Shown in pieces: positions 35,901 through 47,900 of a DNA stretch of 64,000 nucleotides (the stretch's first letter is position 1; every line of letters begins with the position of its first letter). The notes under the pieces are model-generated. The model ran no database searches. It saw nothing but the letters and a program-made list of their open reading frames with translations, and was not told the DNA's origin. Origin of the DNA: Lotus japonicus (lineage: Eukaryota; Streptophyta; Magnoliopsida; Fabales; Fabaceae); assembly GCF_012489685.1 (NCBI RefSeq), contig NC_080042.1, positions 35,593,158 to 35,657,157 of the forward strand, in the 5' to 3' direction. The translations under genes and the position numbers were made by a program.

Positions 35901-38900
35901 ATCAAAGGCGGGTATTGCTATTTCTCAAAGAAAAAATATGTTCTTGATATTCTAGAGGAATCTGGAATGCTGGATTGTAAACCTGTTGACACACCTATGG
36001 ACCCCAATGTGAAGCTTCTTCCTAATCAGGGGGAGCCATATCCTGATCCAGGGAGATATAGAAGGTTAGTTGGGAAATTGAATTATCTTACAATGACTAG
36101 ACCTGACATTGCCTTCCCAATTAGCGTTGTGAGTCAGTTTCTTAATTCACCATGTGATAGTCATTGGAATGCAGTCATCCGGATCCTAAAATACATTAAA
36201 GGATCACCTGGAAAGGGGCTTGTCCATACAGACAAGGGTCATACTGATGTCATTACATATGCTAATGCAGACTGGGCAGGTGATGTTAGTGATAGAAGAT
36301 TCACTACAGGTTATTGTGTTCTTATTGGAGGAAATCTAATTTCCTGGAAAAGCAAGAAACAAACTGTTGTAGCAAGGTCTAGTACAGAAGCAGCGTATCG
36401 TGCTATGGCTAATACTACGTGCGAATTGCTCTGGTTAAAGCACTTGCTCCAGGAGTTGAAGTTTTGTGAGTTAGGTGCATTGGAGCTTGCTTTTGATAAC
36501 CAATCAGCTTTGTATCTTTCCTCAAATCCAATTTTTCATGAGAGGACCAAACATATAGAGGTCGACTGTCATTTTATCAGAGAGAAGATCCTCTCAGGCG
36601 TCATCAAGACTTCCTATGCTCAATCTAGGGATCAACTTGCAGATATGTTAACCAAGTCTTTACGAGGTCCTAGGATACAATATATATGTAACAAGCTGGA
36701 TGCATTAGATATATATGCTCCAGCTTGAGGGGGAGTGTTGCATATTATTATTAAGATTTAGTTTAGAAATAGAGATATGGTTCAGATATAGGTTTCTATT
36801 ATAGATTAGTATCTTCAAGATTTAGAAAGATATAGTTTAGATATCTCTTTTACATCTATATATATTGTACAAGTTTATCAATATATGAAATATCAGAAAT
36901 TATCATATTCAAGTGGGTCTATGAGCCAAATATTTCAGTTTATAGGGCTGCAACTTAAGATACACCCAATCATTCACAGCAAAAGAGATGGACCTTCTAT
37001 GCTTATCTGCCTGGAGCTTCATCTGATCATGGGCTTTCAGCAAGTGCTGCTGAAGGACTCCCAATAACTCATCTCTGTCCCGCATCAGCTGGTTGACATC
37101 TGCAATTTTGGAAGGTACCACACAACCTTTAATTAGTGTGGGGGGTTCCCTGCCATAGAGAGCTTGATATGGGGTCATGCCTGCTGAAATGTGGTAGGTA
37201 GTATTATACCAGTATTCTGCCCATAAAAGTCCTTCCAACCATCTTTTAGGATGGTAAGAGGTACTAAATTTTAGGAGTGTGCCAGCCATCTTATACAATT
37301 TCTTCCAGAAATTGCTCAGAAAAATGGGATCTCTATCAGTCACAATAGTAGAGGGAAAACCATGTAGTCTAATGACTTCTTTGGTGAAAATCATAGCCAC
37401 ATCTTTAGCAGTAAAAGGGTGGCCCAAAGCCAAGAAGTGAGCATATTTTGTGAGCCTATCCACTACCACTAAAATGGTATCATTGGCCTTTACTCTAGGT
37501 AGGCCAGTAACAAAATCCATAGAGATGTCTTGCCAGACTTGAGTGGGAATTGTTAAGGGCTGTAATAGACCTGCTGGAGACAAGGTGGAGTACTTATTTT
37601 TCTGGAAAATATCACATTCAGCAATGAATTGTTGGATGTCCTTCTTCATTCCTCTCCAATAGACAAAGCTGGCAATCCTCTTATAAGTTATGAACAACCC
37701 AGAATGTCCACCAATTGGAGTAGTATGACATTCAGAAATGAGGATTGGAATCCTATTAGAAGTTCTGGGCAAAACCAATTTCCCTTGGAACCTCAACACC
37801 CCCTGTTTGAGCTCATAACCAGGGTGGGAAGTGGAAGATAAAAGAAGATCTTGCTAAATCTTCAGCAAATCAGCATCTTGATCCACCTCTTGTATCCACT
37901 CCTCAGTCTCCTCACTATTAACAAGGGATAAAGCTGAATACATATCCCTCCTAGATAGAGCATCAGCACTTTATTCTCATGACCTGGTTTATACTGAATT
38001 TCAAAGTCTAGGCCAATCAATTTGACAGCCCACTTGAACTGATCATCAGTGAATAACCTCTGGTCTGTCAGAAATTTCAAACTTCTTTGGTCAGTTTTGA
38101 TGTTTAAATGCCTTCCCATTAGGTAGTGTTTCCATCTCTGAACTGCCTGCACCAAAGCCATGAGTTCCCTCTCATAAACTGATTTCTGTTGAGCTCTTGG
38201 AGATAAACCCTTACTCCAAAACGCCAAGGGTCGTCCCTCCTGCATGAGTACAGCACCCAACCTGTTAGGCACACTAACCAGGTGGCAAGCGCACAAGAGC
38301 AGCTGATACATTTTAAGGGAGCGGGCCCAAAGATATGGAGGGTATATTCTAGAAGGGCTAAGAAAGGGAATACAATGTAGTTGCCTAACAGAATAGAGAG
38401 AGGGAATGATTGTACTAACCACAGAATATAAGGAGAGTGAATGAGAGGTTGAGGGGTATCTTGGATTATTTGTAGCTATAATGTTGAGTAGGGAGCTCTA
38501 GATTCCTATAGGAGCCTTTGCTCTGGGCAGAATCAAGGATCCATTCCTTCTCTGTAACTTTCTATTGACATCAATAAGCAATCAGTGATATTTGTGTTTA
38601 TGCAATTACCTTTTCTGCTTTAATAGTTAGTTGGTTCCTAACAATTTGGTCCGACCTACCGGATCCGGAAACGGAGCCAGTGGATGCCACCCAGAAAATC
38701 CTAACAATCTACGAGTCACATGGAAGCGAAAATCGATGCGCTGGAATCAGAGCTTGCAGAGGTGCGATCATCTCTAGCAGCGGTCACAACAGCGGTCAAA
38801 GATCTACCAACGTCTCTGGTAGCTTTGATGGAACGCTCAATGGGGAAATCAGTTCACCTTGAGGAGACGAGCGCCAATCGCAACGGCGTCGGAGATAGTT

Positions 38901-41900
38901 CTGGCGTGAAAACGGGATCTCCGGAGCAGATGATAAATCTGCAGCAGGACCCTGGAACAAAGCGACGAGCTCACCAACTCCACGGTGAAGCATTGACGAA
39001 GTTCCGCCAATCGGTAAAGAAAGTAGAGCTCTCGGTGTTTGATGGTAAGGACCCAGCAGGGTGGATCTCTCGAGCTGAGATATACTTCTGGGTTCAAGAA
39101 ACATCACCGGAGGTCAAGGTGAGTCTTGCACAACTGAGTATGGATGGTCCTACGATCCATTTCTTCAATGCCCTTCTAGAATCTGAGGAACTACTGACAT
39201 GGGAGCGGTTGCGGGAAGCATTACTGGAACGATATGGAGGCCATGGTGTCGGCGATGTGTATGAACAACTCACGGGGTTGCGACAGAAAGGAACGGTGGA
39301 AGAGTATATCAACGAGTTCGAATACCTCACCGCTCAAATCCCTAAGTTGCCCGATAAGCAATTTCAGGGCTATTTCCTCCATGGCTTGAAGGAGGAGCTC
39401 CGGGGAAAGGTTCGTAGCCTGGCGGCAATAGGGGAAGTCAGTCGCGCTAAGCTGCTGGCGGTGACTAGGGCGGTAGAGAAAGAGGTGAAGGGAGATAACA
39501 GAGTGGGTTATCCTTGAAGCAACCGGTTTGGAAACCCGAGTTTCAAGGCCGGGTCGGGTGGATCAGGACGAGCGGGCGGTGCGGATTGGGTATGGGTCAA
39601 AGAAGCTAAAGACCCAGGGCCCCCCAACAAGGCCGTTTTTAATGGCCCAAAGGTTGAAACAAAAAATCAACAAGACAGACGGGTTGGGCCACGCGATAGA
39701 GGTTTCTCACATTTGACCTATCCACAATTGCTGGAACGAAGACAAAAGGGTCAGTGTTTTAAGTGTGGAGGGCCATACCATCCCTTACACCTATGTCCAG
39801 ATAAACAATTGAGAGTTCTCATTGTAGAAGAAGGAGATGAAGAAAACGAGGGCGGGAATGCCCTTGCAGTAGAGGTAGAGGAACAAGAAGAGGGAGATCA
39901 CGGAGAAATGAGCATGATGAGCTTCTACAACATGACAAACACCCCTCAGGAACAGCCTCAGACGATGAAGCTACAGGGCACAATCCGTGGAGTTCCGGTG
40001 TTGGTGCTGGTTGATAGTGGAGCAACCCATAATTTTATCGACCTCAATCTTTTGCAACGCATGAACTGGGAGGTTGAGGACACTCCAAGGATGTCCATCA
40101 AGCTAGGGGATGGATTTCAAACTCACGCCCGCGGCCGCTGTAAGAGCATCGAGCTCGAAATTGGGGATTATTCCCTCAAATGCACTCCTCATCTGTTTGA
40201 GCTAGGTGGACCTGATATGGTACTGGGCATAGAGTGGCTGAAAACTTTAGGGGATACCATCGCAAATTGGCAATCACACTCCATGAGTTTTTGGGATGGT
40301 GACCGATGGGTTAAGCTTCAAGGTTTGAGCGCGGGAAGGGAATCCATGGTAGCACTTCAGCAGATTCTCAGGAGGGAAAAAGGAGGAGAAACTGGAGTAC
40401 TGTGCCTTCTAGACCCTGGGAAAAAACGGGGAACGTGGGGATGCAAACCTCACCACAGCTCAACAAACAGGGTTAACGCAGCTGCTTGAGAAATACCACG
40501 AAGTTTTTGAGGCAAAGGCCGGGTTGCCTCCTAGTAGGGGTAGGGAACACTGCATCAATATCAAAGAAGGGCAAGGCCCGGTTAATGTGAGGCCCTATCG
40601 ATACCCACACCATCACAAGAATGAAATTGAATGACAGATCAAAGAAATGCTATCAGAGGGAATAATCCGCCAAAGCACAAGTGCTTTTTCAAGTCCCGTC
40701 ATTCTAGTAAAGAAGAAAGATCAATCATGGCGAATGTGTGTGGACTATCGAGCACTCAACAAAGTAACGATTCCGGATAAGTTCCCTATCCCAGTAATTG
40801 AAGAACTCCTTGATGAGTTACATGGTGCCCAATACTTTTCAAAACTGGACCTGAAATCCGGTTATCACCGGGTGCGAGTGAGGACTGAAGATGTTCATAC
40901 TTGAAAGTAGGAGAAATTGTATTATTACTTCTTAATCAGAATACAAAGGGTAATTACATTATATAGAAGAAGACTAATCCTAAATAAGGAAATAACTAAT
41001 TATGTACACAATCTCCTAATAAGAGAATAAATCTTCTAATACTGAATATAATCTTCTAATAATAATTCTTATATTAATTCCTTATTTACAACACCCCCCC
41101 TCAAGCTGGTGAATGAATATCTATCATTCCCAGCTTGCAAGTAAGCTCTCGAAACCGCTCCAAGGGAAGTCCTTTGGTGAGCACATCAGCCAACTGAAGT
41201 CCTGAGGGGACATACTGTGTAGATATTAGACCACTATCCAATTTCTCTTTGATGAAGTGCCGGTCTATCTCTATGTGCTTTGTTCTGTCGTGTTGGACTG
41301 GATTATGAGCAATACTAATGGCAGATTTATTATCACAGAAGAGTCTCATGGGAGCTTCATACTTTATTTTCAAATCATCCAGTATGATCTTCATCCACAA
41401 CAGTTCACAAACTCCTTGAGCCATGGCTCTAAACTCTGCCTCTGCGCTTGATCTAGCAACTACATTCTGCTTCTTGCTCCTCCATGTAACTAAATTTCCA
41501 CCCAAGAACATACAATATCCTGTAGTGGATCTCCTGTCAACAATTGACCCTGCATAATCTGCATCAGTATAAACCTCCATAGACAACTGCTCACTCTTCT
41601 TGAACAGCAGACCTCTCCCTGGACTTGCCTTCAGATACTGCAAGATTCTATCCACAGCCTGTAAGTGTCTCTCCTGTGGGTCATGCATGAATTGACTGAC
41701 AACACTAACAGGATAAGCTATGTCAGGCCTAGTGTGAGATAGATAAATGAGCTTCCCCACAAGTCTCTGATATTGAGCCTTATCAACCCTAAGGTCCTCC
41801 TCACTACTTCCAATCTTGTGGTTTTGCTCTATAGGCACTCCAATGGGCTTACAACCCAATTTACCAGTCTCTTTGAGAAGATCAAGGACATACTTTCTTT

Positions 41901-44900
41901 GAGATATGAAAATCCCTTGCTTCGAGTATGCCACCTCCATACCTAGGAAATATTTCAGTTTTCCAAGATCCTTCATTTCAAATTGGGCTGCCAACTGTTT
42001 CCTCAGATTCTGCTTCTCAAGTTCATCATTACCTGCAATGATCATATCGTCTACATAGACTAACAGAAGAGTGAGTTTACCATTTTGAGTATGTTTGATA
42101 AAGAGGGTATGATCACCTTGGCTTTGTTTATAACCCAGAGACACCATAGCATTAGTGAATCTCCCAAACCAAGCTCGGGGTGACTGTTTGAGCCCATATA
42201 GGGCCTTCTTCAGTTTGCACACCTTATTTCTTCCTGAAGTAGGGTCATACCCCGGTGGAATCTCCATATACACCTCTTCCTCCAAATCTCCATGCAAGAA
42301 AGCATTTTTAACATCAAACTGTTGTAACTCCCAATCAAAATGAGCTGCTAAGGAAAGAATGATCCTTACAGTGTTCATTTTTGCTACCGGAGCAAATGTC
42401 TCTTCATAATCAATTCCATAGGTCTGGGTGTATCCCTTTGCAACTAGCCTCGCCTTATACCTGTCAAGTGTGCCATCAGATCGGTACTTCACGGTATAAA
42501 TCCACCTGCAACCTACTGTCCTCTTGTCATTTGGCTTCTCAACAATCTCCCAAGTTCCATTTTTGTCCAGTGCATGCATCTCTTCATTCATGGCTTGAAT
42601 CCAGTTCTTATCTTTTAATGCTTCTTGTACTGATGTAGGGACTCTAATAGAGTCAATAGCTGAAATAAAACTCTGATGCTGCACAGAAAGATTTTGAGTA
42701 GACACAAACTGGGATATAGGGTACTTGGCACATGAACGTTTTCCTTTTCGTAAGGCAATAGGTAAGTCATCAAGGTTATGCTCATAGGAATTACTAGGCT
42801 CAGGGTTCGCAACACTTACCTCAGGATCAGACGATTGGACTTGTTGTTGGATCAGGACGGGTTTTACTTTCCGCTGGTACTTTATCCTGAACCTGTCAAC
42901 ATTATTCTGATCTGGTACTACTTCAGAACCATTGTCATCATTCTCATCTGGTACTAGTTCAGGACCATTGTCATCATTCTGATTTGGTACTAGTTCAGGA
43001 CCATTGTCATCATCATCACTGTCCTCAGTGATAGGAATAGAGGAAGGCATCAAGGGATCCTGTAAAAGAGGAATAACAGACAATTCTGGAGACTCAACTT
43101 CCTGAGTATTCCCCCCCTGAAGCTGAGGATTGGGATAAAAAGACTCTGATTCTTGAAAAGTAACATCCATGGATATATAGACACGACGACTAGGAGGATG
43201 ATAACACTTGTAGCCCTTTTTATCTGAGGCATATCCTATAAAGATGCACTTAATAGCCCGAGGATCTAACTTACCCCGATGATGACCGTGAACATGGACA
43301 AAGGCGGAACAACCAAATACACGACTTTGAAGACCTGACTTAATGGGCACAGACGGAAAGAAGCTAGTCATAACCTGCACAGGACTAACACTAGATAAAA
43401 CCCTAGAAGGTAACCTATTAATTAAATAAGCAGCAGTCAAGACAGCTTCCCCCCAATAAAACTTAGGAACATTCATTTGAAAGAGTAAAGCTCGAGTGAT
43501 TTCAAGAAGATGACGATTTTTCCTTTCAGCAACCCCATTTTGTTGTGGGGTGTCAACACAAGTCAACTCATGAACCACACCATTTTTTGTAAGAAATTCA
43601 GAAAAATTCTTGTTAACATACTCTTTCCCATTGTCTGACCTTAACCTCTTAATAGGTTTCCCAAACTGTGTTCTAATCATGTGGAAAAAGTTAACAAATA
43701 ATTGAAACACCTCAGACTTATCTTTCATAAGAAAAACCCATGTAATCCGAGTACAATCATCAATAAAAGTAACAAACCATTTTGCACCAAAAACATTAGA
43801 AATGGACGAAGGTCCCCACACATCAGAGTGAACAAGATCAAAAGGTTGAGCACATTTATTATTACTAGGAAGAAAAGTTGAACGATGATGCTTAGAAAAC
43901 TGACAAACATCACAATGAAAAGATTCGACTGACACTTTTGAAAATAAATGGGGAAACATGGTCCTAAGAATACTAAAAGGAGGATGCCCAAGACGCTTGT
44001 GCCGCAACCATATTTGAGAAGTATTCCAGGACTCTGAACTCGTCTGATGACACTTGCTTTCCTCGTGCCGCAGACAGTATAACCCGTCCTGTTCCTTAGC
44101 AATCCCAATTATCTGTCCCGTGGCAAGATCCTGAAAAACACCATGTGAGTGGAAAAAGGTTACAGCACAGTTCAAGTCTCGAGTGAGTTTATGGATGGAC
44201 AAAAGATTGTTAGAAAGCTTTGGGACATGAAGCACATGCTTTAAGGGAAGAGATGGACTAAGGTGAATATTACCACATCCCGTAATCTGGTTTTGGGATC
44301 CATTAGCAACAGTGATATAGTGTTTTTCAGGGTAAGTGGAATAAGAAGATAAATGTGAGGGGTGAGGTGTCATATGATCTGTAGCACCAGAGTCAATAAT
44401 CCAGTCATTTTCAGTACTCAAAGCATTAAGAGATAAGAAGGTAGAACTCTTACCAGTCATTGTGAGAGAACAAGAACCAGAGGGCTTACTCAATGAGTCC
44501 ATAAAAGCTCTCAGACGCTCCAATTCTGCTTTGCTAAGGCTAGGGACATCTTCTGCTGGTGGTACAGGTGGGACTTCACCATCATTTTCCATGTCAGAAG
44601 TTGTGTGATTTGCGCGCCTCTGCGGAGCACCTTTGGACCCCCTCATACGTCTAAGGACGTTTTCCCTTCCATAAAGTTTGAAACAGTACTCTTTGGTGTG
44701 ACCAGACCTCTTACAGTAAGTGCAACGATCATCACGGTTGAAGAGATCATCACGGTTGAAGCGATCATCACGGTTGGGGCGATCATCACGGTTAGGGTGT
44801 CCGGAAGAGGTGGATCCTTTTATGGGACCCTTTCCAGAGGCTAAGGCTGAACCATCAACTGATTTGTCTTCCACCATCACTGTCCTCCTAGTTTCTTCAC

Positions 44901-47900
44901 CACGAACTATAAAGAACACCTCTGAGAGAGAAGGGAGTTGCTCTTTACCCAAAACTTGGACCCGAATCGGATCAAATTCAGAGTTAAGCCCAGAGAGAAA
45001 CTTAAAGATTCGCGCTTTTTCAATAAATTTATTCAATGTTGTGGAGTCAGCATCACACTTCATCTTCAGATTTTGATACTGATCTAATTCAATCCATAGA
45101 CCATTCAAGGTCCCATAGTAATCTGTCACGGAGAGAGTTCCTTGCTTAGAATTGAAAACTTTATTTTCCAATTCATAACAAGCTGAGAGATCTTGTTTCT
45201 TAGAATATGCCTGTGCCAGATTATTCCAAATCTCCTTAGCAGTAGGGAAAAACATATAATTCCGGCTAATTTCCGGAATCATGGAGTACCAAAACCAGGT
45301 CATAATAAGAGAATTCTCTTCACGCCATGTGTCATATTGTGGATCAGTTTCAGCAGGGGCTTTTTCTTCAATATAACTGATTTTCTTACGACTTATGAGA
45401 GTGTGACAGATGAGCTCAGACCATTGGAGGTAGTTGCGCCCATCCAAGCGAAAGGAACCTTGTAATACCGGAAGATCTTTGTGGGTCAAAGGTGGAAGAG
45501 AGACTTTCACTCCAGAAGTGAGTTTCTCCTTAGGTATGGGAATCTCGTCTCCAGACATACTGAGAGATGTTACTGTAGAAGGGAAACAAGAGGAAAAATA
45601 ACAGAAACAGAGAAGATTGCACTCTCCTTGAATGGAAGAACCAAAGGCTTCTCAAGAAAAAACACCAACAAAGTGAGGAAACGACCCTCAGAACAAGACC
45701 AAAAGGCACGGGGAACCCTCTCTGTGCAATCGGAGTAACGAACAGAGGATGGCAGGCCGGTGATGAAGAGCACAGGCCTCCAAACGGTATAAGCCAACAG
45801 TGGCAAAACAGGAAACGTTACCAGATAAAAGGGCCGTAATAAGACGGCTAGGGTTTTTTTCGCAGAAGCAGAACTCCCAAGATCGGGAGCTCTGATACCA
45901 ACTTGAAAGTAGGAGAAATTGTATTATTACTTCTTAATCAGAATACAAAGGGTAATTACATTATATAGAAGAAGACTAATCCTAAATAAGGAAATAACTA
46001 ATTATGTACACAATCTCCTAATAAGAGAATAAATCTTCTAATACTGAATATAATCTTCTAATAATAATTCTTATATTAATTCCTTATTTACAACATATAA
46101 AACCGCCTTTCGCACCCACGAAGGACACTACGAATTCATGGTTATGCCTTTCGGGCTCATGAATGCTCCTTCAACATTCCAGAGCTTGATGAATGAGATT
46201 TTCCGGCCAATGTTGCGGAGGGGAGTACTAGTCTTCTTTGATGATATTTTAGTGTACAGCTCCAGCTGGGAATCTCCCCTTGTACAGTTGGAACAGGTCC
46301 TGCAAGTGCTTCACAGTCAGAGCCTAACAGCAAACAAAAAGAAGTGCAGTTTTGCTAGGCAATCGGTTGAATACTTGGGCCATTTGATCTCAAAACAGGG
46401 AGTAGCTGTTGATCCCACCAAAGATAGTTAGTGTGATGCAGTGGCCAACCCCGAGCAATGTGAAAGGGGTGAGAGGATTTTTGGGCCTAACGGGTTACTA
46501 CAGGAAGTTTATCCGCGATTACGGCAAGATAGCAAGGCCACTAACAGAATTAACCAAAAAAGACGCTTTTCAGTGGGGAATGGAGGCACAACAAGCGTTT
46601 GAAACAATTAAGGAGAAGCTCACTACAGCTCCTGTTCTGGCTCTCCCGAATTTTGATAAAGAGTTCTTGGTGGAGTGCGACGCTTCAGGTAGTGGGATAG
46701 GAGCAATTCTTATGCAAGGGAAGAATCCGATAGCCTACTACAGCAAAGCTCTAGGAGTGCGTAATTTGGCGAAATCGGCATATGAAAAAGAATTGATGGC
46801 AGTAGCTCTTGCCATCCAACACTGGCGACCTTATCTATTGGGTAGGAAATTCTTGGTTTCCACAGATCAGAAAAGTCTGAAGGAGTTGCTACACCAAAAA
46901 ATTGTTACAGGAGGGCAACAAGACTGGTCTGCTAAGCTTTTGGGGTATAACTTCGATATCGTTTACAAGCCAGGAAAACTTAACAAAGGTGTTGATGCCC
47001 TGTCTCGCATCAATGAAGGAGGGGACCTGCGAACCCTGACTTCATATCCAGTATGGGACGACAAACTCCTAGCAGCAGAAGAAATTCGAGGTGATGCCAA
47101 GCTCCAATCGATCATTGAAGCATTGCTCAAGGATCCGTCCTCACACCCTGATTTCAACCTCCGCAAGGGAATCCTCTTCTACAAGACGCGATTGGTACTG
47201 TCTTAGACCTCATCTTTGATTCCCCGAATGTTTACAAGAATACCATACCACGCCTCAGGGAGGGCACTCTGGGTTCCTGCGAACGTATCGTCGCGTGGCT
47301 GAGAACCTTTACTGGATTGGCATGAAGAGCTCGATACAGGATTATGTGCGTCGATGCGATACCTGCCAACGACATAAATACTTAGCTTCTTCTCCCGCTG
47401 GACTTCTCCAACCACTTCCAGAGCGCGTTTGGGAAGATATCTCGCTCGACTTCATCACCGGTCTACCAAAATCTAAAGGATTTGAAGCTATCTTGGTTGT
47501 AGTGGATCACTTATCCAAATATTGCCATATTATGCCGCTGAAACACCCCTACACGGCTCGCAGCATTGCAGAGATTTTTGCTCGGGAAATCATACGCTTG
47601 CACGGCATCCCTTCAAGCATTGTAAGTGATCGCGATCCAATTTTTATGAGCCATTTTTGGACGGAGATTTTTCAATTACAGGGGACTCAGCTCAAGATGA
47701 GTTTAGCTTATCATCCCGAGTCTGATGGTCAAACGGAGGTGGTAAATAGGTGCCTCGAAACCTACCTTCGTTGTTTCTACGCCGACCAACCAACGACATG
47801 GGCTAGCTGGCTGCATTGGGCTGAGTTTTGGTTCAACACAACATACCACTCAGCTACTAACCAAACCCCTTTTGAAGTGGTTTATGGTAGAAAACCTCCG

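Larger units (their letters stand above)
32212..36914 (+). mobile_element. Ty1/copia element (copia-1) inside the gypsy-1 integrase
   Basis: LTRs 32212-32390 and 36736-36914 (179 bp) differ at a single base (TGTTGAAT versus TGTTGCAT). The 5-bp target duplication GGGTC lies at 32207-32211 and 36915-36919. The primer site tggtatccagagc starts at 32391 and the polypurine tract cttgagggggag at 36724-36735. With this target duplication the LTRs end CAAGT, not the usual CA. The element is 4.7 kb with gag, protease, integrase, RT and RNase H in copia order. The small size and short LTRs are like the Ale lineage. Confidence 0.92.
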
